Assembly (NCBI GenBank): GCA_022447605.1
Contig: JAKVBG010000002.1
Location: 124,001 to 188,000 of the forward strand
Direction: 5' to 3'
Source of the DNA: Mariniblastus sp.
Lineage (GTDB): Bacteria; Planctomycetota; Planctomycetia; Pirellulales; Pirellulaceae
Length of the DNA: 64,000 nucleotides
The position numbers were made by a program, and so were the translations under genes. Numbering within the stretch: the first letter of the stretch is position 1; the number at the start of each line of letters is the position of its first letter. The notes under the pieces are model-generated. The model worked only from the letters and a program-made list of their open reading frames with translations. It was not told the DNA's origin and did not search any database. This document shows, piece after piece, positions 19,383 to 28,437 of the stretch.

Positions 19383-19996
19383 AATTTTCCTATATTTTTG
19401 CCAATATTTCCTCAAGTCCGGCGAAATAAGGGTGACCGTAAGGTCCGTTTGAGAGACAAACCTGGGAAATCGGGTCACCTGACGCGGTATCTTTTGGAAC
19501 TTATCGTCTCACAAACTGTCTCAAATCGAGAAAACTCGTTCATGGCCAACATAAATTGCCAAGCATTTGAGGTATGCTTTGGTAGCGACCGACTTCCATT
19601 TACCCCAGTCCCAAGCGGACCACTTCCACAATTAGGGTGCTTTTTCGACAAACTCTGTGAAAACCAGGGATTTGGTCGGAATTTGGAATGGCATTTGCGG
19701 TTTGGCATTTGCTGATTGTTCTTATACCGAATCATACGAGTCTGGAAGTGACGATGAGGGCGAGTCGAAGCAGGGTCGATCGATGCGATTCAACCTGGCC
19801 TTTGATCTACGACCGCGCGATTGTCGTCGAACCGACTTGGCATTTTCGGCGTAAGTTCTAGACAGAGGCAGCGTCCCTAAGACGGCGGCAACCGGGATGG
19901 TTGTTGAAAAGCAAGGAACAGGTTCTCAGTTGAAGTGACTCTCTTGCCACAGGATGGCAGGCGAATCGTCGATCTGGGTAGGAATGAGGATTACAG
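19383..19996. other. Long divergent intergenic region, no gene seen
   Basis: 614 bp separate the exported protein and the sigma-factor gene. Short ORFs here have no protein-like composition. A weak candidate promoter toward the sigma factor is TTGGCA 19702-19707 and TATACC 19723-19728, but the 15-bp spacing is short. The length suggests regulation of the sigma gene. Confidence 0.35.
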
Positions 19997-21682
19997 ATGC
20001 ATACCGATTACAAATGTGACGCGATTCGCGAACTACGTGATCAACAGGTTCGGTTTGCACCCCGCGAAAAGAAAATCGAACAAGTTGATTGCGCTGAGAA
20101 TCTCCTCCGGGATATCCAATCGCAACGAAATTACAACTATGAATACGTCTGCTTTCGTGTGACGGGCTTTCGTCCGGAACAATCTCCGATCATCAAGATC
20201 AAGGGAGACGAACTGCGGCATGACCTTTTCTGCTTGATCGAGGACCTGTCCGAGTCCGCCAATGTGCGCGCTGACGAATCGGGACAACCTGTCCACACGG
20301 TCGATGAGCTGAGCAAGATGTTCAACGTCTCCAGCAAGACGATCTCCCGCTGGCGCCAGCAGGGATTGGTCAGCCGTAAGTTTATTTTTGACGGGGGCCG
20401 AAAACGTGTCGGTTTCCTGCACACGAGCGTTGACCAATTTGTGCGGAACAACCGGGAGAAGATCCGACGAGGTGAGCGTTTTAGCCAGCTGACCAAGGAA
20501 GATAAAGACGAGATCATCGAACGCGCCAGGCGGCTGGCCCGTGCCGGCGGCTGTCCGGCTGACGTCACCCGGCGGATTGCCAAGTCGATGGAACGTAGCG
20601 TGGAGACGATCCGCTACACGATCAAGCAGTTTGACCAGGTTTACCCGGAAATTGCTGTGTTCCCGGACCAGACAGGTCCCCTGAATCTGGAAATGAAAGA
20701 GCGCATCTACTCCGATTTCGTCTCGGGAAAGAGCGCTGATAACCTCGCCCAGCGGTATTGTCGCACCAAAACGACGATTTACCGGGTCATCAATGAAGTC
20801 CGGGCTAACATGATTCTCGATTTGCCCCTGGATTTCATGGATAACGCGGAATTTCACCGCAAGAGTGCCTTCAAGAAAATTGTCGAGTCGGAAATGCCGC
20901 AGCCTGAAAAGGCAGCGCGTCGGACCCGCCCACCCGCGGGGTTGCCTCGCTATCTTGCCTCACTGTACGAAGTCGCCCTGTTGACGCGTGAACAGGAACA
21001 GTACGTCTTCCGCAAGTTCAATTTCCTCAAGTGCAAGGCCCGCCAGTTGCGCGACAAGCTGGACCCGAGCCAGGCCCGATCATCCGAAATGGACAAGATC
21101 GAAGAATTGTACGGAGAGGCCGTCAAGGTGAAGAACCTGATCGTCAAGTCGAACCTGAGACTGGTTGTTTCGATCGCCAAGCGGCATGTTTCGGCCAGCG
21201 ACGACTTCTTCCAATTGGTGAGTGATGGCAATATGTCTCTGATCCGAGCGGTCGAGAAATTCGATTATGCCCGTGGCAACAAGTTCAGCACGTACGCCAG
21301 TTGGGCGATCATGAAGAACTTTGCCCGGACCATTCCGGATGAGTTCAAGCAGAAGGATCGTTTCCGACCGACTTCCGAAGAGATTTTCCTGTCCAAGGAA
21401 GATTTGAGGAGTGATCGCTACCTGATTGAATCGGCCCAAAAACGTCGTGAAGAACAGGTCAACCAGATCCTGGAGAGCCTGGACGAACGGGAAAGAAAGA
21501 TTGTCATCAGCCGGTTTGGCCTGGATTACAGCCAGGAGCCGCAGACCCTCAAAGAGGTTGGCGCTCTGCTGGGTGTGACGAAGGAGAGAATCCGTCAAAT
21601 CGAGGCACGCGCCCTGACCAAGCTTCGCGCTGCAGCCAAGGATGAGAATATCGAAGACCCGAAAGGCCCCGAGTCTTTCTAG
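19997..21682 (+). CDS. Sigma-70 family factor with three extra N-terminal HTH-like segments
   Basis: 561 residues. After about 95 residues of unknown fold come three helix-turn-helix-like segments: 100-150 (TVDELSKMFNVSSKTISRWRQQG, MerR/excisionase-like), 166-215 (DVTRRIAKSMERSVETIRYTI) and 232-272 (SADNLAQRYCRTKTTIYRVI). The sigma part follows: region 1.2 (316-345), region 2 (378-445; NLRLVVSIAKRH, FDYARGNKFSTYASW) and region 4 (488-545; TLKEVGALLGVTKERIRQIEARAL, close to the RpoD -35-binding helix). Region 3 is missing and region 2.4 is unlike RpoD. AGGA lies six bases before the ATG. Probably an alternative sigma factor; its regulon is unknown. Confidence 0.85.
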   Translation: MHTDYKCDAIRELRDQQVRFAPREKKIEQVDCAENLLRDIQSQRNYNYEYVCFRVTGFRPEQSPIIKIKGDELRHDLFCLIEDLSESANVRADESGQPVHTVDELSKMFNVSSKTISRWRQQGLVSRKFIFDGGRKRVGFLHTSVDQFVRNNREKIRRGERFSQLTKEDKDEIIERARRLARAGGCPADVTRRIAKSMERSVETIRYTIKQFDQVYPEIAVFPDQTGPLNLEMKERIYSDFVSGKSADNLAQRYCRTKTTIYRVINEVRANMILDLPLDFMDNAEFHRKSAFKKIVESEMPQPEKAARRTRPPAGLPRYLASLYEVALLTREQEQYVFRKFNFLKCKARQLRDKLDPSQARSSEMDKIEELYGEAVKVKNLIVKSNLRLVVSIAKRHVSASDDFFQLVSDGNMSLIRAVEKFDYARGNKFSTYASWAIMKNFARTIPDEFKQKDRFRPTSEEIFLSKEDLRSDRYLIESAQKRREEQVNQILESLDERERKIVISRFGLDYSQEPQTLKEVGALLGVTKERIRQIEARALTKLRAAAKDENIEDPKGPESF

Positions 21683-21725
21683 AATGGAGAAAGCTTTCCC
21701 TCTGGTCGTTTGACAAGATTGCGAG

Positions 21726-21754
21726 AGGCCCGCTTCAAAAGCGGGCCTTTTTTT
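21726..21754 (+). terminator. Rho-independent terminator of the sigma-factor gene
   Basis: A perfect 10-bp stem, AGGCCCGCTT (21726-21735) with AAGCGGGCCT (21739-21748), has a CAA loop and seven T. Confidence 0.92.
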
Positions 21755-22064
21755 CGTCCATTGAGAGTTGGCCCGGCGGACCGCTTGCTGTCGCGGAGGT
21801 CCAGGAATCATGGCGGGCCTCGGGCAATCTCGCCCCACTGTCCCACGATGCCCCGCTATCAGAGCAAGTTTGGACCGAAAATGGTTTTCTTTCCGGAGCG
21901 AGTGAGGGCCAACCTGGCAGGTGTTGGGCCATTCTGCCAAGTCACCAAAACCACTGTTTCCTTGGAAAAAACGAGTCAAATCGGAGTGATGCGAGGTTGG
22001 TAGCAGGGGGAACTGAATACCGGAACCAGTGGAAAATGCTCGCATTTTCTCGAGTCATTTCGTA

Positions 22065-22092
22065 TTGCGAGCCTAAATGAATTCGATATATT
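22065..22092 (+). promoter_or_regulatory. Promoter of the tRNA-tuf-secE unit
   Basis: TTGCGA at 22065-22070 and TATATT at 22087-22092 are 16 bp apart, placing initiation near 22100, about 12 bases before the first tRNA. The 22032-22049 segment just upstream forms a 7-bp GAAAATG/CATTTTC hairpin. The rest of 21755-22064 holds nothing I recognise. Confidence 0.6.
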
Positions 22093-22111
22093 TACGTTTC
22101 TTCCGGTTTTG

Positions 22112-22184
22112 GCCAGCGTAGCTCAGTTGGCAGAGCAGCTGATTTGTAATCAGCAGGTCGTGGGTTCGACTCCCTCCGCTGGCT
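22112..22184 (+). tRNA. tRNA-Thr (anticodon TGT)
   Basis: A 73-nt cloverleaf with acceptor GCCAGCG/CGCTGGC, D-arm GCTC/GAGC, anticodon arm GCTGA-TTTGTAA-TCAGC and T-loop TTCGACT. CCA is not encoded. The T-stem GTGGG/CCCTC has a U-U mismatch at 50:64. It corresponds to thrU of the E. coli tufB operon. Confidence 0.95.
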
Positions 22185-22245
22185 CTTTTTTTTTGACTAA
22201 GCTGTTTCTGGTTAATGATTTAAGACGATTATCGAGTTCACCCCA

Positions 22246-22327
22246 GGGGGGTTACCGAAGCGGTCAAACGGGACAGACTGTAAATCTGTTGGCTCAGCCT
22301 TCGCAGGTTCGAATCCTGCACCCCCCA
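22246..22327 (+). tRNA. tRNA-Tyr (anticodon GTA)
   Basis: An 82-nt class II tRNA: acceptor GGGGGGT/ACCCCCC, anticodon loop CTGTAAA, long variable arm, T-arm GCAGG-TTCGAAT-CCTGC and discriminator A. Second in the row, matching E. coli tyrU. Confidence 0.95.
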
Positions 22328-22573
22328 TTTAACGGCGTCGTGACCGGCCAGTCTGGCCATCGGCGCTGATTCCTACCGATTTTTTGCCTCCGTGCCGGGA
22401 TGGAGATCGCCTGGCGGTGAAACGGGTGAAAAGCCCGGTCTTCTGCCGTTTTGGCCATTGGGGTTTTTGCTCGATTTGATACATTAGCCGATGGCGCTTA
22501 TGTAGTTCAGGGCTACCTTAGCGCAATTGAATCGTAGGTGGCCTGTGGTCGCAATTCGGTTTGATTGAGATTC

Positions 22574-22645
<72 letters not shown>

Positions 22646-22692
22646 TAATATGAGACGACTGACGGGACTAGATTTTAGGCCGAGAAATATCT

Positions 22693-22765
<73 letters not shown>

Positions 22766-22852
22766 TTGAGTTTGTTTTTTATTAGTAGCTTCGGCCTTGC
22801 GTGGCCGAGTTGTTTATTAACTTGGTTAGTAATCAAACAGGTGAATTAAAGT

Positions 22853-24049
22853 ATGGCCAAGGAAACTTTTAATCGTAGTAAGCCACATGTAAACGTAGGT
22901 ACCATCGGTCATATTGATCATGGCAAAACGACCACGACCGGTGCCATTCTTGCCGTTCAGGCGGCCAAGGGTTTGGCGGAAGGTAAGTCGTACGCCGATA
23001 TCGCAAAAGGTGGTACGGTTCGTGACGAAACCAAGACCGTGACGATTGCGGTTTCTCACGTGGAATACGAAACGGATAATCGTCATTACGCTCACATTGA
23101 CTGTCCTGGCCACGCCGACTTTATCAAGAACATGATCACTGGTGCTGCTCAGATGGATGGTGCGATTCTGGTTGTGTCGGCTGCCGACGGTCCGATGCCT
23201 CAAACGAAAGAGCACGTGCTGCTGGCTCGCCAGGTAGACGTCCCGGCGTTGGTAGTATTTCTGAACAAATGCGACTTGGTCGATGATGAAGAACTGCTCG
23301 AGCTGGTCGAAATGGAAGTGCGGGAGTTGCTGTCCAAATACGATTTTGACGGTGACAACACGCCGGTCGTGCAGGGCTCTGCTCTTCCGGCGTACAACAG
23401 CCCGGCCGATCCGGATGCCAGCAAGTGCATTTCGGAGCTGATGGATGCGATCGACAGCTATATTCCCGAGCCGCCACGTGAAGACGACAAGCCGTTTTTG
23501 ATGGCGATTGAAGACGTCTTTTCGATCGAAGGTCGCGGAACGGTTGCCACCGGTCGTATCGAACGCGGTGTTGTGAATACGGGTGACGAAGTCGCCATCA
23601 TCGGGATGCAAGCCGAGCCCCGCAAGGTTATTTGCACGGGGGTTGAGATGTTCCGCAAGATCCTCGATCAAGGTCGTGCTGGTGACAATGTTGGCTGTCT
23701 TCTGCGTGGTATCAAGCGGGATGAGATTCAGCGTGGTCAGGTTTTGGCCAAGCCGGGTTCCATTGAGCCGCACACGAAATTTGAAGCGGAAGTTTACTGC
23801 TTGAGCAAAGAGGAGGGTGGTCGCCACACTCCGTTTTTCAGTGGTTATCGGCCGCAGTTTTATTTCCGCACCACAGATGTAACGGGAACAGCGAACCTGG
23901 TGGGTGCTGAAATGTGCATGCCGGGTGACAACGTCAAGTTGAGCGTTGAATTGCATAAGCCGATCGCGATCGACGATGGCGTTCGTTTTGCGATTCGCGA
24001 AGGTGGCCGGACGGTTGGTTCTGGCGTGGTGACTAAGATTATCGAGTAA
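22853..24049 (+). CDS. tuf: Elongation factor Tu
   Basis: A 398-residue translational GTPase that delivers aminoacyl-tRNA to the ribosome. The P-loop is GHIDHGKTT, switch II is DCPGHADF, and the base-specificity motif is NKCD. Domain II begins near residue 210 ([26 protein letters not shown]) and domain III near 305. Length and ends are standard. It follows four tRNA genes and precedes tRNA-Trp and secE, so EF-Tu is made with some of its own tRNA ligands. It is absent from the rpsL-rpsG unit 15 kb downstream. Confidence 0.98.
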   Translation: MAKETFNRSKPHVNVGTIGHIDHGKTTTTGAILAVQAAKGLAEGKSYADIAKGGTVRDETKTVTIAVSHVEYETDNRHYAHIDCPGHADFIKNMITGAAQMDGAILVVSAADGPMPQTKEHVLLARQVDVPALVVFLNKCDLVDDEELLELVEMEVRELLSKYDFDGDNTPVVQGSALPAYNSPADPDASKCISELMDAIDSYIPEPPREDDKPFLMAIEDVFSIEGRGTVATGRIERGVVNTGDEVAIIGMQAEPRKVICTGVEMFRKILDQGRAGDNVGCLLRGIKRDEIQRGQVLAKPGSIEPHTKFEAEVYCLSKEEGGRHTPFFSGYRPQFYFRTTDVTGTANLVGAEMCMPGDNVKLSVELHKPIAIDDGVRFAIREGGRTVGSGVVTKIIE

Positions 24050-24063
24050 TGAAGTGTTTCGAT

Positions 24064-24095
24064 CGGGCAGCTGCTGAATTGGCAGTTGCCCGTTT
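24064..24095 (+). terminator. Hairpin after tuf, probable attenuator
   Basis: An 11-bp stem, CGGGCAGCTGC (24064-24074) with GCAGTTGCCCG (24082-24092), is followed by only three T. This is a weak terminator that may lower transcription into tRNA-Trp, secE and the genes beyond, or protect the tuf 3' end. Confidence 0.5.
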
Positions 24096-24184
24096 GGGTT
24101 ACGCGTTGGCGTCGGGCGATTATTCGTGCGACGCTTTTGGCGCAGAAAGGGGATTCAGGACTCGAGTCGAATGCACCAGGTTTT

Positions 24185-24257
24185 AGGGGTGTAGCTCAAT
24201 TGGCAGAGCACTGGTTTCCAAAACCAGCGGTTGCGGGTTCAAGTCCCTCCGCCCCTG
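24185..24257 (+). tRNA. tRNA-Trp (anticodon CCA)
   Basis: A 73-nt cloverleaf with acceptor AGGGGTG/CGCCCCT, anticodon arm CTGGT-TTCCAAA-ACCAG and T-loop TTCAAGT. The discriminator is G. The T-stem GCGGG/CCCTC has a C-U mismatch at 50:64. The location between tuf and secE is common in bacteria. Confidence 0.95.
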
Positions 24258-24379
24258 TTTGCTGGTAGACGGATAGGGTTTTGATGGTGTCGGCATTAGC
24301 CGGTTTTTACAGGTTTAGTTGAGCCGAATCACGAGCAGCATGGATTGAGTCGTTCGTGGTTGGGTAATTGAGGTAGTCC

Positions 24380-24832
24380 ATGAGTTCAATGGCAAAACAA
24401 AAGCAGGTCAGCCAGGGAGGTTTCTGGTCCGAGCTTTTCCAATTGGGTTTGTATAAACCGAACCAGGGTCGGATTGTCCGACAGCTGACATTCCTTGGTA
24501 TTGTGATCATGATGTTTCTCGCAGCTTTTGAAATCGGCAAGGTTTCGTTTCTGCGGGAGCTGTTTTTCGCTTCGAAATACCTGATTCCGGCTGTGATCGG
24601 GTTGGTTGGCCTGTGGTTCGGTTACCGGATCGTGAATTACACCAGGTTTGCCGACTTCCTGATTGCTGTGGAAGCGGAGATGAACAAGGTTTCATGGCCT
24701 GGGAAGACGGAGTTGTGGAGCGCCTCGTGTGTGGTGATTTTCGTGATCTTTGCCATGGCCTTTGCACTGTTTGGCTTTGATTTGGTTTGGACCTTTATTT
24801 TTGAAAGAATCGGTATCCGGTATACCGGATAG
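24380..24832 (+). CDS. secE: Preprotein translocase subunit SecE
   Basis: 150 residues with three hydrophobic segments (about 35-52, 62-80 and 115-137), like the three-helix form of E. coli instead of the minimal one-helix SecE. The conserved cytoplasmic amphipathic region ends in AEMNKVSWPGKTELWSAS, the family signature before the last helix. It clamps SecY in the protein-conducting channel. GAGGTAG precedes the ATG. The stop is 10 bases before nusG. Confidence 0.92.
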   Translation: MSSMAKQKQVSQGGFWSELFQLGLYKPNQGRIVRQLTFLGIVIMMFLAAFEIGKVSFLRELFFASKYLIPAVIGLVGLWFGYRIVNYTRFADFLIAVEAEMNKVSWPGKTELWSASCVVIFVIFAMAFALFGFDLVWTFIFERIGIRYTG

Positions 24833-24842
24833 GGCGTTGCAG

Positions 24843-25676
24843 ATGGTTGAAGAAAATTCCATTTCGAATGACGAAACCGTCGAGCCGGACGCTGAATCGG
24901 CCCTGGTTTCGGAGGTCGACGATGCCCAGGTAGAGGAGTCGAACATGACAGCTGCGGATTCGCCGGATGCTTCCACGCTTGTGGAGCAGGAAGGCGTCGA
25001 TGAAGAGGTCAATGAATTCGGTTTTCGGCCGGACGAAATGGTGGTTGAAGACGACGAGGATGAGGTGGGGGATGAAGATGCCTCGCCGATTGAAGAGTTG
25101 GTCGACGATGAGGTTGTCGTGGATGATGACCTGGAGATGGAGTGGTATATCCTGAAGGTCCAGGTGAACCGTGAAACCTCCATCTGCGCCGCCTTGCAGC
25201 GTCGAGTCAAAATGGCCGGCTACGAACCTTATTTTGGTGACATCCTGGTGCCGACCGAGGATGTCCGGGAATTTGCCAAGTCAGGAAAGCAGCGAATCGT
25301 CAAGCGGAAGCTTTACCCCGGTTACATCGTGGTCAAGATGGCGATCAATGACGATACCTGGTTCTTGGTGCGAGAGACGCCAGGGATTGGTGATTTTACG
25401 GGGGCGGCTGGAAAGCCGGCTCCTTTGTCGGCGGAAGAGATTCAACGGATTATCGAAACGACGCGACCTCCGGAAGACGAGGAAAGTGAAGAGCCGAAAA
25501 CGGCCATCAAGTTCAACGTGGGTGACCGGGTGCGTGTCAAAGAGGGATATTTTCAGAATTACGAAGGCGAAGTTTCCAATATTGACGAGCGCAATGGACG
25601 TGTCACGGTGATGATCAACATTTTTGGTCGGCCTAACCCGGTCGAGTTGGATCATTGGCAAGTGGAAGACGTTTAG
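24843..25676 (+). CDS. nusG: Transcription termination/antitermination factor NusG, acidic N-terminal extension
   Basis: 277 residues from the ATG at 24843; the frame is open upstream inside secE but this start follows secE by 10 bases. NusG binds the RNA polymerase clamp and links it to ribosomes or Rho. The NGN domain begins at about Trp101 (WYILKVQVNRETSICAALQRRV; KRKLYPGYIVVKM) and the KOW domain at about 225 (FNVGDRVRVKEGYFQNYEGEV). The first 100 residues are extra and very acidic (VVEDDEDEVGDEDASPIEEL, VDDEVVVDDD). A second acidic spacer (EDEESEEPK) lies between NGN and KOW. Usual NusG is about 180 residues. Confidence 0.93.
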   Translation: MVEENSISNDETVEPDAESALVSEVDDAQVEESNMTAADSPDASTLVEQEGVDEEVNEFGFRPDEMVVEDDEDEVGDEDASPIEELVDDEVVVDDDLEMEWYILKVQVNRETSICAALQRRVKMAGYEPYFGDILVPTEDVREFAKSGKQRIVKRKLYPGYIVVKMAINDDTWFLVRETPGIGDFTGAAGKPAPLSAEEIQRIIETTRPPEDEESEEPKTAIKFNVGDRVRVKEGYFQNYEGEVSNIDERNGRVTVMINIFGRPNPVELDHWQVEDV

Positions 25677-25724
25677 GCGGTCGGTTGTTTGGATCGTGCC
25701 CTGCAATAGAACGAGATTTTTGAG

Positions 25725-26150
25725 ATGGCAAAGCAGTTAGTTGGACAGGCGAAATTCCAGGTCCCCGGCGGCCAGGCGACACCGGCCCCGCCGGTGGGAA
25801 CGTCGCTCGGTAAGTTTGGTATCAACCTTGGACAGTTCGTTCAGCAGTTCAATGATCGGACGAAGGAGTTCAACGGAACTCCGATTCCGGTCATCGTTTC
25901 GGTTTACAACGACCGGACGTTTGATTTTGTAACCAAGAGTCCCCCGGCGGCGGCTTTGTTGAAGATGGCTGCCGGGATTGCCAAGGGTTCAGGGGTTCCC
26001 AACCGGGATAAAGTTGCCACCGTTTCCCGCAAGCAGGTGGAAGAGATTTGCCATAAGAAAATGGCTGACTTGAATGCACGTGATTTGGATCATGCGTGCC
26101 GGATGATTGAAGGAACGGCCCGGAGTATGGGCATTGAAGTGTCTGATTAG
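25725..26150 (+). CDS. rplK: Ribosomal protein L11 (uL11)
   Basis: 141 residues, standard length. The N-terminal part AKFQVPGGQATPAPPVGTSLG and the C-terminal rRNA-binding domain (PPAAALLKMAAGIAKGSGVPN) are typical. L11 forms the GTPase-associated stalk base with 23S rRNA. It is first of the rplKAJL row, 49 bases after nusG. Confidence 0.97.
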   Translation: MAKQLVGQAKFQVPGGQATPAPPVGTSLGKFGINLGQFVQQFNDRTKEFNGTPIPVIVSVYNDRTFDFVTKSPPAAALLKMAAGIAKGSGVPNRDKVATVSRKQVEEICHKKMADLNARDLDHACRMIEGTARSMGIEVSD

Positions 26151-26210
26151 ATCGGCGCTTCAGTGAAAGCTAACAAAGTATGCTCGTTGGAAGCACGGAA
26201 ATAAAAAGTA

Positions 26211-26888
26211 ATGGCTAAGCATTCTAAACGTTACCGCGAAATGGCGGAAAAGGTGGGCGAAGATCCGGTTGCCCTGGCCGACGCCGTCGAGGTGTTGAAA
26301 GGTTTTGGTGGAACGAAGTTTGACCAGGCAGTCGAAGTTCATATGCACCTGGGTATCGATGCCAAGCAGGCGGATCAGTTGGTCCGCGGTTCGATCGTGT
26401 TGCCGCACGGGATTGGCAAGAGCCAGCGGATCGTTGTGTTTGCCAAGGGTCCGGCTGCCGAGGCGGCTTCGGAGGCAGGTGCCGATGAAGTTGGGCAGGA
26501 GGAGTTGGCCAAGAAAATCCAAGGCGGTTGGCTCGATTTCGATGTCTGTATTGCCTCGCCCGACATGATGGGTGTCGTCGGTCCTCTGGGTCGTGTACTG
26601 GGCCCGCGCGGGCTGATGCCTTCACCTCGGGCGGGAACGGTTACCCCGGATGTGGCGACCGCCGTGACGGAGTACAAGGCTGGTAAGGTTGAGTTCCGCA
26701 ACGACAGCGGAGGCAATATTCATGCCGTGGTTGGCCGAATGAGTTTTGAGCCGAAGCAGTTGGAGGAGAATATTTCTGCTTTTGTTGACTACATCCTTTC
26801 CCTTAAGCCCAATTCAACGAAGGGCACCTACGTGAAGAGTGTTTCCATTTCAGCGACCATGAGTCCAGGCATTGCTGTCGCTGCTTAG
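26211..26888 (+). CDS. rplA: Ribosomal protein L1 (uL1)
   Basis: 225 residues, standard length. The hinge and family motif [21 protein letters not shown] is followed by [11 protein letters not shown] and [16 protein letters not shown]1 forms the mobile stalk near the ribosomal E site and often represses its own mRNA. I did not find a clear L1 operator copy before rplK. Confidence 0.97.
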   Translation: MAKHSKRYREMAEKVGEDPVALADAVEVLKGFGGTKFDQAVEVHMHLGIDAKQADQLVRGSIVLPHGIGKSQRIVVFAKGPAAEAASEAGADEVGQEELAKKIQGGWLDFDVCIASPDMMGVVGPLGRVLGPRGLMPSPRAGTVTPDVATAVTEYKAGKVEFRNDSGGNIHAVVGRMSFEPKQLEENISAFVDYILSLKPNSTKGTYVKSVSISATMSPGIAVAA

Positions 26889-26931
26889 GTCCCCATGAAT
26901 CATTTGATAGATAACTGCAAAGATTTTTCCA

Positions 26932-27453
26932 ATGAGTAAATACGTTAAAGACCTGTTGTCCCAGGATATCTCCAGCCGGCTGGAAGGAGTGGCGGATTGT
27001 GTTCTGGCCAATGTGATTGGCCTGGATGCGAACTCCAGCGTTGCCCTGCGAAAGCGGCTTCGAGAAAAGGACATTTGCCTGTTGGTTGTCAAGAACAGCT
27101 TGATCCGTCGGGCAACCGAAGGGACGGCGCTCGAGCCAGCCTTTGAAGGCATCAGCGGAACCAACGCGGTGTTGTGGGGAGCAGAGGACTTTGTTTCCCT
27201 GGTCAAGGAAGTTGAAGAGCTGAACAAGGATGAGACTTTTGAGGAATTTGAGACTCGCGGTGGAGTCATGGATGGCGAGCAATTGACGCCGGAGCGAGTC
27301 GCCGAGATCAGCAAGTGGCCCAGTCGCGCTGAACAGCTGAGTATGCTGGTCGGCCAGATTCTCGGTCCGGGTAGCCAGTTGGTTGCTCAATTGACCGGAC
27401 CCGGATCGGCGCTTGCCAGTCAGGTTAAGGAAAAAGCTGGAGGAGAAGAATAA
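26932..27453 (+). CDS. rplJ: Ribosomal protein L10 (uL10)
   Basis: 173 residues. The N-terminal rRNA-binding half includes LRKRLREKDICLLVVKNSLIRRA; the helical C-terminus (about 130-173) that carries L7/L12 dimers ends in SQVKEKAGGEE. It is followed by a 146-nt gap to rplL. Confidence 0.95.
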   Translation: MSKYVKDLLSQDISSRLEGVADCVLANVIGLDANSSVALRKRLREKDICLLVVKNSLIRRATEGTALEPAFEGISGTNAVLWGAEDFVSLVKEVEELNKDETFEEFETRGGVMDGEQLTPERVAEISKWPSRAEQLSMLVGQILGPGSQLVAQLTGPGSALASQVKEKAGGEE

Positions 27454-27599
27454 GGATCGCCTCTGGTTCAATGGCAAAAAATCTGTCCGTTGTTTGTGCG
27501 GCAAGCGGTCGGAATAATTCAATAGATTGTAGTGACGAAACGCGGCTCTCATTCCCGCAGGTGTTGAGCTGTATTTGATTTAAGAAAGGTGACGACGAA

Positions 27600-28010
27600 A
27601 TGTCCGAAGAAACAGCAACCGTAGAATTTTCTGATGCGACCAAGACAATGGGCGATCAGATTGCAGAAATGACGTTGAAAGACGCAAAAGAGCTGAGCGA
27701 TTACCTTGAAGAAGTTCATGGTATCAAGGCAGCTGCTGGTGGCGCCGTAGTCATGGCCAGTGGTGGTGGCGGTGGTGGCGAAGCAGCCGAAGAAGCGCAG
27801 ACTGAGTTTGATGTCGTGTTGACTGGTTTCGGTGACAAGAAACTGGACGTCGTCAAGCAGGTCAAGGCGATCACAGGTGCCTCGCTGATGGACGCCAAGA
27901 AAATGGTTGAATCCTGTCCGGCTACTTTGAAAGAAGCCGTTTCCAAAGAAGATGCTGATAAGATCAAAACCGACATCGAAGGTGCCGGTGGTAGCATCGA
28001 ACTGAAGTAG
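27600..28010 (+). CDS. rplL: Ribosomal protein L7/L12 (bL12)
   Basis: 136 residues. The N-terminal dimerisation helix region (about 15-45) is followed by a hinge that is Gly-rich (VVMASGGGGGGEAAEE) and the globular factor-binding domain with EFDVVLTGFGDKKLDVVKQVKAITG. It recruits translational GTPases. GAAAGGTGACG lies upstream. The hinge is more glycine-rich than the usual Ala/Pro type. Confidence 0.96.
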   Translation: MSEETATVEFSDATKTMGDQIAEMTLKDAKELSDYLEEVHGIKAAAGGAVVMASGGGGGGEAAEEAQTEFDVVLTGFGDKKLDVVKQVKAITGASLMDAKKMVESCPATLKEAVSKEDADKIKTDIEGAGGSIELK

Positions 28011-28437
28011 GAGCAGTCGACTTGTCCCCAGAGGGCGAGTCGAAACCGTTTTTCGTTGCATTGCGGGAATGGGATGGCCTCGCAGTGCAAATGTGTTCCA
28101 AGCCTGTCCGTGTTTTGTTCGTTGAGAGTTGCGTGCAAGGCTACCGACGAACCCGCGAAACTGGGTTTTGGTTTCGGTCGAGTCCGACGAAATCGGCATC
28201 GCCCAAAACCGTTTCACGGTACGCGCTGCGCGAAAGTCGAAATCCTTTGTCGGGTCAAAAAAAGGGTGCATGCGCCCGCTTGGCTTGTCAGGAGATCGGC
28301 GCCTCGCAGGTCGGGTGTGGGGAGGTCGATGCCTTTCACCGGATTGGACAAACTTGGAACGTCTCGCCTCGGAAGAAAACTAAAGACCCAGGGTTGAAAC
28401 ACCTCGGTTTCAATTTTTGATTGGAGATTCTGCGCGT
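28011..28437 (+). other. rplL-rpoB intercistronic region with two hairpins, possible attenuator
   Basis: This 427-nt gap has no credible gene. It contains an 11-bp hairpin (28056-28066 with 28080-28090, two G-U pairs) and a larger structure at 28164-28210: GGTTTTGG/CCAAAACC enclosing a bulged TTTC-GTCG/CGAC-GAAA helix with an AGTC loop. In E. coli an attenuator and an RNase III site lie in the same place. The function here is inferred from position. Confidence 0.45.
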
